Below, piece after piece: positions 1-8,411 of a stretch of 64,000 nt of DNA. A program made the position numbers and the translations under genes. A model generated the notes under the pieces. That model did not search any database and was not told the DNA's origin. It worked only from the letters and a program-made list of their open reading frames with translations. This DNA is from Streptomyces cyaneogriseus subsp. noncyanogenus (GTDB lineage Bacteria > Actinomycetota > Actinomycetes > Streptomycetales > Streptomycetaceae): assembly GCF_000931445.1 (NCBI RefSeq), contig NZ_CP010849.1, forward strand, positions 6,076,001 through 6,140,000. The letters are read 5' to 3'. Numbering within the stretch: the first letter of the stretch is position 1; each line of letters starts with the position of its first letter.

Positions 1-138
1 GTCGGCGGAGGCGAGCGAAGGCGCCGGGGTGTCGGCGGCGACCGCGTTCGACCCGGTCGCCACCAGAGCGGCGGTGAGCGCCGCAGCCGACACGCGGGCC
101 AGGGCGCGACGCGTGTTCAGGCCGGAGCTTTTGGCCAC
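1..138 (-). CDS. Secreted protein, N-terminal fragment (runs off left edge)
   Basis: Only the first 46 codons lie in the window. The start chosen is GTG at 138, because GGAG lies six bases upstream of it; an in-frame ATG at 156 has no such site. The fragment has a typical Sec signal peptide: positively charged start with twin Arg (NTRRALARV), an Ala/Val/Leu core, then an A-x-A cleavage region (AVAAD), followed by a Pro/Ala/Ser-rich mature start. The function cannot be told from this piece. A strong stem-loop sits just upstream at 165-200. Confidence 0.7.
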   Translation of the reverse strand, partial: MAKSSGLNTRRALARVSAAALTAALVATGSNAVAADTPAPSLASAD

Positions 139-164
139 GTAAGTCTCCAGAGTCATGAGGAAAC

Positions 165-200
165 GGATCCCGCCGGACCATGGTCGGCCCGGCGGGATCC
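165..200 (-). promoter_or_regulatory. 12-bp stem-loop in the leader of the left-edge secreted gene
   Basis: GGATCCCGCCGG (165-176) is perfectly complementary to CCGGCGGGATCC (189-200), with a 12-base loop. On the minus strand it lies 26 bases before the GTG start at 138. No T-run follows. It could be an attenuator or a transcript-stabilising hairpin; I did not recognise a known riboswitch upstream of it. Confidence 0.5.
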
Positions 201-544
201 AGGGGTACTCCGTGATCCTTACACGTGTCCTTTACGCATCAAACAGATTTCCGAAGGGTGTACAAAGCGGTACCGAAGCGGAACGCAAGTGCAACGTGAG
301 GCGTACAACCATTTGTGGGACTCGCGTGTCGGCCGTGGCCGCTCAACACTCCGTGGCGGGGCCCGGGTTGGCCGACCGGGCTCACCACCGTTCCGGTGCC
401 GCGCGCCGGGCCGGGCGGGCCGCCCGCTTCCGCGACCCCCGGGTCCGCTCATTGTGGAGCATGTGTCACCGGGAGGGAACAGCGCGACGCACGAGGGCGG
501 CGGGTTCCGGCCGTCTCCCGGCCCCCGCCGCCCCCGACGCCCGC
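201..544. other. Intergenic region, no gene seen
   Basis: This separates the mannosidase stop (545) from the left-edge gene. The part from 201 to 310 is less GC-rich than its surroundings and probably holds the promoter of the left-edge gene on the minus strand, but I see no convincing -35/-10 pair. The part from 340 to 544 is GC-rich and featureless. The open frames here look like shadows. Confidence 0.4.
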
Positions 545-3500
545 TCAGGCCAGCAGCTCCACCTCCGCCAGCGTGTGCGCGCCGTCGAGGACCAGGCGGT
601 ACTGCGCGTACCTGCCCGGCGAGGTCACCGTGAAGGCGCGGGTCTGCCGGTCCCAGGCGAAGGACTCGCCCGAGCGCTCGTCCAGGGTCCGCCACGTCGT
701 CCCGTCGGCCGAGCCCTGGAGCCGCCACCCGGCCGGCGCCCGGGTGCGGTCGGCCGGCGATGTCAGGGTGTACTGCACCGCCTCGACGCCCTCGGCCACC
801 GGCAGTCCGACGGTGGTCACGTCCGCCTCCGTCGCCGAGGTGTCGTCGAACAGGGCGCCGTCGCCGGTCAGCACGTCCGCGCGCGGCACCGGCACCGCGT
901 CGTCCCGGGTGATCGACACGGGTGCCGCGTCCTCACCGGTGCCCCACGTCGAGGGCCGCGGGCCCATGTCGAACTCCAGGACGCCGCCCTTCGCGATCAG
1001 CGCGTGGGGGAGCGCGGTCGAGTGCCACGCGCGGCCGTCGACCTTCAGGCCCTGCACGTACACGTTCCGCGCGCTGTTGTCCGGGGCCTTCACCACCAGC
1101 TTCCGGCCGTTCTCCAGGTGGACGGTCGCCTTGGTGAACAGCGGGGACCCGATCGCGTACTCGCCGCTGCCCATGACCAGCGGGTAGAAGCCCAGCGCGG
1201 AGAAGAGGTACCAGGCCGACTGCTCGCCGTTGTCCTCGTCGCCGTGGTAGCCCTGCCCTATCTCACTGCCGGTGTACAGCCGGGAGAGCACCTCGCGCAC
1301 GTGCCTCTGGGTCTTCCACGGCTGCCCGGCCGCGTCGTACATGTACAGGGCATGGTGGGCGACCTGGTTGGAGTGCCCGTACATGCCCATCCGCACGTCG
1401 CGCGCCTCGGTCATCTCGTGGATGACGCCGCCGTAGGAGCCCACGAACTCCGGGGAGGCCGTCTCCGGCGTGGCCAGATACGCGTCGAGCTTGTCGGCCA
1501 GGCCCTCGCGCCCGCCGTAGAGGTTGGCCAGGCCCCGGCTGTCCTGCGGGGCGGTGAAGGCGTACCCCCAGCCGTTGGTCTCCGTGTAGTCGTGGCCCCA
1601 CACCCGCGGGTCGTAGGCCCCGGACTCCACGCGCCACTCGCCCGCCGCGTCCTTGCCCTGGAAGAACCCGGCCTTGGCGTCGAAGAGGTTGACGTAGTCC
1701 CGGGCGCGGTTCAGGAAGTAGGCCGACTCCTCCCGGTAGCGCTTCTCGCCCGTCTCCTCGTACAGCTTCCGGCCCATCCGGGCGATGCCGTAGTCGTTGA
1801 GGTAGCCCTCCAGCGCCCATGACAGGCCCTCGTGCGTCTCGGTGCTCGTGTAGCCGAGGAACGGGGAGGTGGCCATGCCCTTGCGGCCCACGCCCGGGGA
1901 CGGGGGCACCACGGTGGCGTTCTTCACGGCCGCCTCGTACGCCGCCCTCGCGTCGAAGTCGACGCCCTTGACGTAGGCGTCCGCGAAGGCCACGTCGGAG
2001 GAGGTGCCGGTCATCAGGTCCGCGTAGCCGGGGGAGGACCAGCGCGAGGTCCAGCCGCCGTCCTTGTAGTGCTGCACGAAGCCGTCGACCAGCTCGCCGG
2101 CCTTCGAAGGAGTCAGCAGGGAGTACGCCGGCCAGGTCGTCCGGTAGGTGTCCCAGAAGCCGTTGTTGACGTACACCTTGCCGTCCACGATCCTCGCGCC
2201 GGTGTGCGTCGGGGTGTCGGGCCCGGACATCTTCGAGAACGGCGAGGCGTACTTGTACCTGCCGTCGACCTTCTCGAAGCCCGAGTTCGGGTACAGGTAC
2301 AGCCGGTAGAGGCCGGAGTAGAGCGTGGTCAGCTGGTCCGGCGTGGCGCCCTCGACCTCGACCCTGCCGAGGATCCGGTCCCACTGCCGCTGGGCGCCGC
2401 GCTTCACCGCCTCGAACGACCGCCCCTCGGGGATCTCCTGGCGCAGGTTGTCCCGCGCCTGGGCGACGCTGATCAGCGAGGTGGCGAGCCGCAGCGTGAC
2501 CCGGCGGTCCTCGCCCGCGTCGAACCGCAGGAAGCCCTTGACGCCGGCGGCGCCGCCCCCCGTCACCGGCTTGTCGAACTCGCCGTACACGAACAGCCTC
2601 GTCGCCCCCGTGGACAGCCCGGACTTGACGTCCGAGTAGCCGGTGACCGTGCCGCTCTCCTCGTCCAGGGTCAGGCCCGCCTGGTCGGTGACGTTGTCGA
2701 AGAGGACGCTCGCGTCGTCGCCGGGATAGGTGAAGCGGAGCATCGCCGCGTGGTCCGTCGGCGCCATCTCCGCCTTCAGGCCGTTGTCGAACCGGACCCC
2801 GTAGTAGTACGGCCGCGCCGTCTCGTTCTCGTGCCGGAACGCCAGCTCCCGGGCCTCCCGGCCGGTGTCCGGCGTGCCGGAGGCGGCCGACGGCATCACC
2901 TGGAAGGTCTGCCGGTCGCCCATCCAGGGGCTCGGCTCGTGACTGGCGCTGAACGCCTGGATGGTCGGCAGGTTGTCCGCGTTGTTGCCGCGCGCGTAGT
3001 CGTACAGCCAGCTCAGCGAGGACGCGTTGGTCACCGGCGTCCAGAAGTTGAAGCCGTGCGGCACGGCGGTCGCGGGGATGTTGTTGCCCCGGGAGAAGGC
3101 GCCGCTGGAGTGGGTGCCGCGGGTGGTGAGCGCGTAGTCCGACAGATGCGCCTTCGGCCGTGCGGGCGCGACGGACCGGAGCGCCACGTCGTCGAGCCAG
3201 CCCCGGAACTTCGCCGGGCCCTCGGGGGAGTCGTAGGCCACCAGGATCCGGTCGACCGTCCTGCCCGCCGCGACCGACCCGATCCGGGAGACGACGTTGT
3301 TCCACTGGTTGACGTACAGGATCTTCGCCGCGCCCTGCCCGCGCGGCGTCAGCGGGAAGCCGTGCTGGTCGGTGGCGTGCAGTTCGCTCAGATAGGTGCC
3401 GTCGGTGAAGGCCAGGTCGACGGAGACGTTGGTCGCGTCGTAGTCCAGGTCGCCGTCGGCCATCGACGGGAAGACCCGGTAGGAGAGCTGCGTGTTCCGG

Positions 3501-4345
3501 CCGACCTTCACATCGACGTCGAAGACCTTGTTGTACGAGTACGCCCGCCCGTCGGCCGTGTGCCGCCCGGCGTACCGCAGGGCCCGCTTGCCGGTGAAGC
3601 CGGCGCCCGCCTTGGCCGTCGGCGAGCCGCTCGGCCCCCGGTCGACGAGGGTCAGCATGTCCGGCGGGACCGGGCCGTCGCCGTCCCCGGTCGACAACTG
3701 CACATCGGCGAGCTGGAGGATGTCGCCGCCGTTGTTCCGCGTGACCTCCAGCCGGAAGTGCCGGAACCGGGCGGGCGCGGCGAGGTCGTAGGTCCTGGTC
3801 TGGAAGCGCTGGGGGAAGGACTCCCCCGAGCGGGAGTCCAGGGTCTGCCAGGCGGAGCCGTCCGCCGAGCCCTTCAGGGTCCAGGCGGAGGGGTCGCGTT
3901 CGGCGTGGTCGTTGGCCGAGGTCAGCGCGTAGCGGGTCACCTGGACCGGCTGGTCCAGGTCGAACTCGGCCCAGCCGGTGGAGGCGAAGGTGAGCCACTT
4001 GGTGCCCGGCTCGCCGTCGGTCAGGTTCTCCTTCACCTCGCCGCCGCCGGTGTTCTCGCCGCTGGCCCGCACCCCGGTGACCCGGTCGGTGACGTTCCCC
4101 GGGATGCCGCTGCCGTACCCGCCGTCCACCCCGGAGGCCCGCTTGCCGCCGTCCGGGGCGGTGTCGACGGTGTTCAGCCAGTCCGGGGCCGCGTCGCCCG
4201 CCTCGAACGACGAGGCGAACTCCCGGTCGGCCGCCGCGGGAGCGCCGGGCGGGGCGGCCACCGCTCCCTGCGCGCTCACCGCCAACGCGAAGGCGGCCGT
4301 CAAGACGACCGCCGGGCCCCGTATGTGCCGAGTTCCGTGCCGCAT
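545..4345 (-). CDS. Secreted GH92 alpha-mannosidase with discoidin-like domains
   Basis: A 1266-residue exported enzyme of glycoside hydrolase family 92, a family of calcium-dependent exo-alpha-mannosidases (mostly alpha-1,2) that trim N-glycans and mannans outside the cell. Seen: a signal peptide (residues 1-30, ending AVAA); an F5/8 type C (discoidin-like) carbohydrate-binding domain about 90-220; a beta-sandwich about 230-390; the GH92 body about 395-1120 starting near RGNNIPATAVPHGFNFW and containing the family motif GYHGDEDNGEQSAW, whose Glu is the expected general acid; then a second, shorter discoidin-like domain at the C-terminus. GGAGGG lies nine bases before the ATG. It is transcribed alone, divergently from ngcE, with a palindromic operator in its leader. 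The specificity within GH92 is inferred, not visible. Confidence 0.93.
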   Translation of the reverse strand: MRHGTRHIRGPAVVLTAAFALAVSAQGAVAAPPGAPAAADREFASSFEAGDAAPDWLNTVDTAPDGGKRASGVDGGYGSGIPGNVTDRVTGVRASGENTGGGEVKENLTDGEPGTKWLTFASTGWAEFDLDQPVQVTRYALTSANDHAERDPSAWTLKGSADGSAWQTLDSRSGESFPQRFQTRTYDLAAPARFRHFRLEVTRNNGGDILQLADVQLSTGDGDGPVPPDMLTLVDRGPSGSPTAKAGAGFTGKRALRYAGRHTADGRAYSYNKVFDVDVKVGRNTQLSYRVFPSMADGDLDYDATNVSVDLAFTDGTYLSELHATDQHGFPLTPRGQGAAKILYVNQWNNVVSRIGSVAAGRTVDRILVAYDSPEGPAKFRGWLDDVALRSVAPARPKAHLSDYALTTRGTHSSGAFSRGNNIPATAVPHGFNFWTPVTNASSLSWLYDYARGNNADNLPTIQAFSASHEPSPWMGDRQTFQVMPSAASGTPDTGREARELAFRHENETARPYYYGVRFDNGLKAEMAPTDHAAMLRFTYPGDDASVLFDNVTDQAGLTLDEESGTVTGYSDVKSGLSTGATRLFVYGEFDKPVTGGGAAGVKGFLRFDAGEDRRVTLRLATSLISVAQARDNLRQEIPEGRSFEAVKRGAQRQWDRILGRVEVEGATPDQLTTLYSGLYRLYLYPNSGFEKVDGRYKYASPFSKMSGPDTPTHTGARIVDGKVYVNNGFWDTYRTTWPAYSLLTPSKAGELVDGFVQHYKDGGWTSRWSSPGYADLMTGTSSDVAFADAYVKGVDFDARAAYEAAVKNATVVPPSPGVGRKGMATSPFLGYTSTETHEGLSWALEGYLNDYGIARMGRKLYEETGEKRYREESAYFLNRARDYVNLFDAKAGFFQGKDAAGEWRVESGAYDPRVWGHDYTETNGWGYAFTAPQDSRGLANLYGGREGLADKLDAYLATPETASPEFVGSYGGVIHEMTEARDVRMGMYGHSNQVAHHALYMYDAAGQPWKTQRHVREVLSRLYTGSEIGQGYHGDEDNGEQSAWYLFSALGFYPLVMGSGEYAIGSPLFTKATVHLENGRKLVVKAPDNSARNVYVQGLKVDGRAWHSTALPHALIAKGGVLEFDMGPRPSTWGTGEDAAPVSITRDDAVPVPRADVLTGDGALFDDTSATEADVTTVGLPVAEGVEAVQYTLTSPADRTRAPAGWRLQGSADGTTWRTLDERSGESFAWDRQTRAFTVTSPGRYAQYRLVLDGAHTLAEVELLA

Positions 4346-4380
4346 ACGCCAGCACCCTCCCTGCGCCCGCTCGAGAATGG

Positions 4381-4442
4381 GACAACGTTGTCAAATTCGA
4401 GGCGCAGGGACCAGTAGGGGTCAAGTTACGTAGAGTGTCAAG
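4381..4442 (-). promoter_or_regulatory. Promoter and LacI-type operator of the GH92 gene
   Basis: Reading the minus strand, a -35 box TTGACA (4437-4442) is followed after 18 bases by a -10-like CCTACT (4413-4418). Downstream, between promoter and start codon, lies the perfect 12-bp palindrome GACAACGTTGTC (4381-4392). A central CG in an AACGTT core is typical of LacI-family sugar repressors; which repressor binds is unknown. Confidence 0.6.
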
Positions 4443-4564
4443 GGTGTTGAGTGCGGTGTCCGGGTGCGCGGCCGGGAATATCTCCTGGCGTGAACGCGTG
4501 GGCCGCCCGTATTTCCGCGAGGTCTCAACTCGGAAAAGACCCATGGCCGACCTTGCATTCGATC

Positions 4565-4597
4565 TTGCTCAGCCGCCCGAAAGTGGACTATACCTGT
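4565..4597 (+). promoter_or_regulatory. ngcE promoter overlapped by a DasR-like (dre) site
   Basis: TTGCTC (4565-4570) and TATACC (4589-4594) are spaced by 18 bases. AGTGGACTATACCTGT (4582-4597) overlaps the -10 and matches 12 of 16 positions of the DasR consensus AGTGGTCTAGACCACT. DasR is the GntR-family GlcNAc regulator of Streptomyces, so this fits control of a GlcNAc/chitobiose importer. The assignment rests on similarity only. The rest of 4443-4748 holds no gene that I can support. Confidence 0.5.
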
Positions 4598-4748
4598 CGG
4601 CCATCCGGGGATCCGTCTGAGCACCCGAACAGCACCACCCGCACCACCGCACGACCCGCACTTCCTGCACGACCCAGCGTGACCCGATCGCGGTGCCGGC
4701 GAGGATCCGGTTCACCGCCTGAGTCCTGGAGAGGGCGAGGACTTGAGC

Positions 4749-6212
4749 ATGGGATCCACTTCCGCCGAGAACCACGGCACCGACGGCACCGCGGCTGTCG
4801 GCCGCCGCGATCTGATCAAGCGTTCCGCGGCGCTCGGGCTGATCTCCGTACCGACGATGAGCTTCCTGTCCGCCTGCGCGAGCGGCGGGGGCGGCGACGA
4901 CGGGGAGAAGGCCAAGGCGGGCAAGAAGACCGCGAAGAACCCGCTGGCCGTCAACGAGAGCGCCGCGATGGAATTCGTGCTCTTCGACGGCGGTTTCGGC
5001 AAGGAGTACGCCGAGGACGCCGTGAAGATCTACGAGAAGAACTTCCCCGGGGCGAAGGTGAAGTTCTCCGCCACCCAGAAGATCCAGTCCACCCTCCAGC
5101 CCCGCTTCAACCAGGGCACCCCGCCGGACCTCATCGACAACTCCGGTGCCGAGCAGATGGACATGGGCACGCTGGTCGGCAAGAACCAGCTCGCCGACCT
5201 CACCCCGCTGCTGGACGCCCCGTCCTACGACGACCCGGCCAAGAAGGTCCGCGACACCCTGCGCCCCGGCATCGTGGAGATGGGCCAGTTCGACGGGGAG
5301 AAGGTCTGGATCCTGTACTACGCCTACACCGTGTACGGCGTCTGGTACTCCCGCAAGGCCCTCGCCGCGCTCGACGAGGAGTACCCCGAGACCTGGGACC
5401 AGATGCTCGCGGTGTGCGCGAAGGCGAAGAAGAAGGGCATCGCCGGCTGGACCTACCCCGGCAAGTACCCGTACTACATCCCCTTCTCGCTCTACCCGAT
5501 GATCGCCAAGGTCGGCGGCGCCGAGGTGCTCGACGCCATCGACAACCTGGAGCCGAACGCCTGGAAGCACCCGGCGGTCAAGGCCTGCTTCGACGCCTAC
5601 TACGAGCTCTACCGCAAGGGCTACATCCTCCGGGGCACCCCCGGCCTGGACCACATCCAGTCGCAGACCGCCTGGGCCCAGGGCAAGGCGCTGTTCCTCC
5701 CCAACGGCTCCTGGGTGGAGAACGAGTCGGCCAACGTCATCCCGGACGACTTCGAGGTGACCGTCTCCGCGCCCTCCGGCCTCGACTCCTCCGACAAGCT
5801 GCCCTTCGGCACCATCTGGGCCTCCGGCGGCGAGCCGTTCGTCGTCCCGGCCAAGGCGAACAACGGCGCGGGCGGCATGGAGCAACTGCGCATCATGCTC
5901 AGCGAGGCGTCCTCCAGGAACTTCACCAGCAAGGTCAAGTCGCTGACCGCCTACAACGGCGGCACCGACGGCATCACCCTCACCCCGGGCCTGAAGGCCG
6001 GTGTCGCGGCGCTGGAGAAGGCCGGCCAGAACGTGGTGAACCCGCGGCTGCAGGACTGGTACGTGCAGCTCCAGAAAGAGAAGATCGGCGTCGCCGGGCT
6101 CGGCGAGATGATGGCCGGCCGCCTCACCCCCGCCGAGGCCATCAAGAAGATCCAGAACTTCGCCGACGAAGCGGCCAAGGACGACTCGATCAAGCACTAC
6201 AAGCACCAGTGA
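4749..6212 (+). CDS. ngcE: N-acetylglucosamine/chitobiose ABC transporter, binding lipoprotein
   Basis: A 487-residue extracellular solute-binding lipoprotein. Seen: twin arginines at 19-20 (GRRDLIKRS) pointing to Tat export, and a lipobox LSAC with the lipidated Cys at 43, followed by a Gly-rich linker. The rest resembles family 1 sugar-binding proteins. It is followed by two MalFG-type permease genes and a ROK regulator, an order I recall as ngcEFG-rok7B7 (SCO6005-6008) of S. coelicolor, where NgcE binds GlcNAc and chitobiose. No ATPase gene is present; such importers share the MsiK ATPase encoded elsewhere. Start: ATG 4749 with GAGG eight bases upstream; TTG 4743 is an alternative with GGAGAGG. 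Confidence 0.87.
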   Translation: MGSTSAENHGTDGTAAVGRRDLIKRSAALGLISVPTMSFLSACASGGGGDDGEKAKAGKKTAKNPLAVNESAAMEFVLFDGGFGKEYAEDAVKIYEKNFPGAKVKFSATQKIQSTLQPRFNQGTPPDLIDNSGAEQMDMGTLVGKNQLADLTPLLDAPSYDDPAKKVRDTLRPGIVEMGQFDGEKVWILYYAYTVYGVWYSRKALAALDEEYPETWDQMLAVCAKAKKKGIAGWTYPGKYPYYIPFSLYPMIAKVGGAEVLDAIDNLEPNAWKHPAVKACFDAYYELYRKGYILRGTPGLDHIQSQTAWAQGKALFLPNGSWVENESANVIPDDFEVTVSAPSGLDSSDKLPFGTIWASGGEPFVVPAKANNGAGGMEQLRIMLSEASSRNFTSKVKSLTAYNGGTDGITLTPGLKAGVAALEKAGQNVVNPRLQDWYVQLQKEKIGVAGLGEMMAGRLTPAEAIKKIQNFADEAAKDDSIKHYKHQ

Positions 6213-6224
6213 GGATCCGTCAGC

Positions 6225-6260
6225 GGGGCCTGTCCGGCGCGTGCGCGCCGGGCGGGCCCC
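6225..6260 (+). promoter_or_regulatory. Intercistronic stem-loop between ngcE and ngcF
   Basis: Arms 6225-6240 and 6245-6260 pair almost completely (about 14 of 16) around a four-base loop. It lies 12 bases after the ngcE stop, with no T-run. Such hairpins after binding-protein genes commonly protect the upstream message or reduce read-through, giving more binding protein than permease. Confidence 0.6.
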
Positions 6261-6297
6261 GGCGGCGGTGCCCGCGCGCGAAACGGGGTCGGTAGCA

Positions 6298-7224
6298 ATG
6301 CAGCACGGCAAGTACCGGTTCATCGTGGGGTTCCTGGCGGTTCCCCTGGGGCTGTACGCGCTCTTCGTCATCTGGCCGTTCATCCAGTCCATCTACTACT
6401 CGTTCACGGACTGGACGGGACTGAGTCCCGAGTTCGAGATGGTGGGCCTCGCCAACTACGAGCGGATGCTGGACGACGACATCTTCTGGAAGTCGTTGCA
6501 GCACAGCCTGCTGTTCGCGTTGCTGCTGCCGGTGGTGACGATCGGCCTCGCCCTGTTCTTCTCCTTCATGATCAACGTGGGCGGGCGGCGCAGGCGGGGC
6601 GGACCGGCGATCACCGGCGTGCGCGGCTCCTCCGTCTACAAGATCGTCTACTTCTTCCCGCAGGTGCTGTCGATCGCGATCGTCGCCCTGCTGTTCGCGT
6701 TCGCGTACAACCCGGACAGCGGAGCGATCAACTCCCTGCTGCGCGGGATCGGGCTCGGGGAACTCCAGCCGCTGTGGCTCGGCGACCCCGACCTCGCGCT
6801 GTGGTGCGTGATGGCGGTCCTGGTCTGGTCCACCACCGGCTTCTTCGTCGTCCTGTTCTCGGCGGGCATGGCCTCCATCCCGGCCGAGCTGTACGAGGCG
6901 GCGCTGCTGGACGGGGCCGACCGCGTCACCACGTTCTTCCGGGTCACCCTGCCGCTGCTGTGGGACACCGTGCAGTCCGGCTGGGTCTACATGGGCATCC
7001 TCGCCCTGGGCGCCGAGTCGTTCGCGGTCGTGCAGATCATGACGACCGGCCCCGGCGGCCCCGACTACTCGACCACCGTCATGGTCCTGTACGTGTACCA
7101 GAAGGCGTTCCGGGACGGTCAGGCCGCCTACGCCACGACCATCGGCGTCGCCCTGCTCGTCGTCACCCTGGCCTTCTCCGCCGTGGTGCTGCGACTGGGC
7201 CGGCGCGAGCGGCTGGAGTACTGA
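6298..7224 (+). CDS. ngcF: GlcNAc/chitobiose ABC transporter permease, MalF type
   Basis: A 308-residue inner-membrane permease with about six transmembrane segments, beginning with KYRFIVGFLAVPLGLYALFV. The cytoplasmic EAA loop that contacts the ATPase is present near residue 200 (EAALLDGADRVTTFFRVTLP). It pairs with NgcG and takes substrate from NgcE. Start: ATG 6298; a longer reading from 6241 would begin inside the intercistronic hairpin and is unlikely. The ribosome-binding site is weak (GGGGTCGG). ngcG begins four bases after its stop. Confidence 0.87.
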   Translation: MQHGKYRFIVGFLAVPLGLYALFVIWPFIQSIYYSFTDWTGLSPEFEMVGLANYERMLDDDIFWKSLQHSLLFALLLPVVTIGLALFFSFMINVGGRRRRGGPAITGVRGSSVYKIVYFFPQVLSIAIVALLFAFAYNPDSGAINSLLRGIGLGELQPLWLGDPDLALWCVMAVLVWSTTGFFVVLFSAGMASIPAELYEAALLDGADRVTTFFRVTLPLLWDTVQSGWVYMGILALGAESFAVVQIMTTGPGGPDYSTTVMVLYVYQKAFRDGQAAYATTIGVALLVVTLAFSAVVLRLGRRERLEY

Positions 7225-7228
7225 TCAG

Positions 7229-8152
7229 ATGAAGACGACCCAGACCCCCGCCCCCGTACCGGCCGGCGAGCCCGGGGCCGCCGGCCCTTCCGCCGCCCCG
7301 GCCGGCCCGCCCGCGCGGGAGAAGAAAGAGGGCACCGTCCTCAACGTCTTCTCGCACGGCATCCTGGTCATCTGGGCGATCATGGTCGCCCTGCCGCTGG
7401 TGTGGGCGGTGATGACGTCCTTCAAGGACGACCGGTCCATCTTCTCCTCGCCCTGGTCGCTGCCGGACACGCTGCACTTCGACAACTGGTCGCGGGCCTG
7501 GACCCAGGCCAACATGAGCGACTACTTCCTCAACACCGTCCTGGTCGTGGGGGGTTCGCTCCTCGGCACGCTGGTGCTCGGCTCGATGGCCGCCTACGTG
7601 CTGGCCCGCTTCGAGTTCCCGGGCAACCGGTTCATCTACTACCTGTTCGTCGGCGGCATGAGCTTCCCGATCATGCTGGCGCTGGTCCCGCTGTTCTACG
7701 TGGTGAACAACATGGGGCTGCTGAACACCATCCACGGGCTGATCCTGGTCTACATCGCCTACTCGCTGCCCTTCACGGTCTTCTTCCTGACCGCGTTCTT
7801 CCGGACGCTGCCGACCTCGGTGGCCGAGGCCGCCTTCGTCGACGGCGCCTCGCACACCCGGACGTTCTTCCAGATCATGCTGCCGATGGCCAAGCCGGGC
7901 CTGATCAGCGTCGGCATCTTCAACTTCCTGGGCCAGTGGAACCAGTACATGCTGCCGACGGTGCTCAACACCGACCCGGACAAGCGCGTCCTCACCCAGG
8001 GCCTGGTCCAGCTGGCGGTCAGCCAGGGTTACAAGGGCGACTGGTCGGGCCTCTTCGCCGGTCTGGTGATGGCGATGCTGCCGGTGCTCGCCGCCTACAT
8101 CGTCTTCCAGCGGCAGGTGGTCCAGGGACTCACGGCGGGCGCGCTGAAGTAG
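7229..8152 (+). CDS. ngcG: GlcNAc/chitobiose ABC transporter permease, MalG type
   Basis: A 307-residue permease, the second membrane half of the importer. The first 30 residues are a Pro/Ala/Gly-rich cytoplasmic tail; six transmembrane segments follow. The EAA loop is near residue 198 (EAAFVDGASHTRTFFQIMLP) and ends in the usual P-x-x-x-P-G pattern (PMAKPG). ATG 7229 lies four bases after the ngcF stop, with GGAG about ten bases upstream, so the two are co-translated. A stem-loop at 8250-8274 closes the operon. Confidence 0.87.
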   Translation: MKTTQTPAPVPAGEPGAAGPSAAPAGPPAREKKEGTVLNVFSHGILVIWAIMVALPLVWAVMTSFKDDRSIFSSPWSLPDTLHFDNWSRAWTQANMSDYFLNTVLVVGGSLLGTLVLGSMAAYVLARFEFPGNRFIYYLFVGGMSFPIMLALVPLFYVVNNMGLLNTIHGLILVYIAYSLPFTVFFLTAFFRTLPTSVAEAAFVDGASHTRTFFQIMLPMAKPGLISVGIFNFLGQWNQYMLPTVLNTDPDKRVLTQGLVQLAVSQGYKGDWSGLFAGLVMAMLPVLAAYIVFQRQVVQGLTAGALK

Positions 8153-8249
8153 TCTCCAGGTGGTTCAGGCACCAGCGACGGCCGTGCCCGGGTAGCGCCC
8201 GGTAGCGGTCCGGACGCGCTGAGAGAGCCTTCCCAGGTCCGCGCGCATG

Positions 8250-8274
8250 CCGCCCCCGGCCCGGCCGGGGGCGG
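8250..8274 (+). terminator. Stem-loop after ngcG
   Basis: CCGCCCCCGGCC (8250-8261) pairs perfectly with GGCCGGGGGCGG (8263-8274). There is no T-run, as is usual for Streptomyces terminators. It separates ngcEFG from rok7B7. Confidence 0.6.
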
Positions 8275-8304
8275 TATACGCGTGTGCGCGAGGGGCACCC
8301 GGAT

Positions 8305-8353
8305 GCCGTTCAACCTCTTGACGGGAGGCGACCCGAACGGCTCAGCTTAGAGT
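8305..8353 (+). promoter_or_regulatory. Probable rok7B7 promoter/operator region
   Basis: An inverted repeat GCCGTTC (8305-8311) and GAACGGC (8335-8341) flanks a -35-like TTGACG (8318-8323). A -10-like TAGAGT lies at 8348-8353, but its spacing to TTGACG is too long (24), so the true -35 is uncertain. The inverted repeat may be an autoregulatory site. Confidence 0.35.
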
Positions 8354-8411
8354 TCACTAGTTGGACATAGACGGGGCCTCATCGAAGCGGTCCCGTGCGC
8401 GGGAGGTCGTC

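Noticed and set aside
165..345. c-di-AMP (ydaO-type) riboswitch upstream of the left-edge secreted gene
   Set aside because: A terminator-like hairpin is present, but I could not find the conserved aptamer sequences upstream of it.
1263..4544. Long alternative minus-strand frame (1093 residues) overlapping the GH92 gene
   Set aside because: It is an Arg/Gly-rich shadow in another frame; the GH92 frame has clear motifs, a signal peptide and a ribosome-binding site.
4569..6392. Minus-strand frame opposite ngcE
   Set aside because: Val/Gly/Arg/His-rich antisense shadow caused by high-GC codons; no ribosome-binding site and no recognisable domain.
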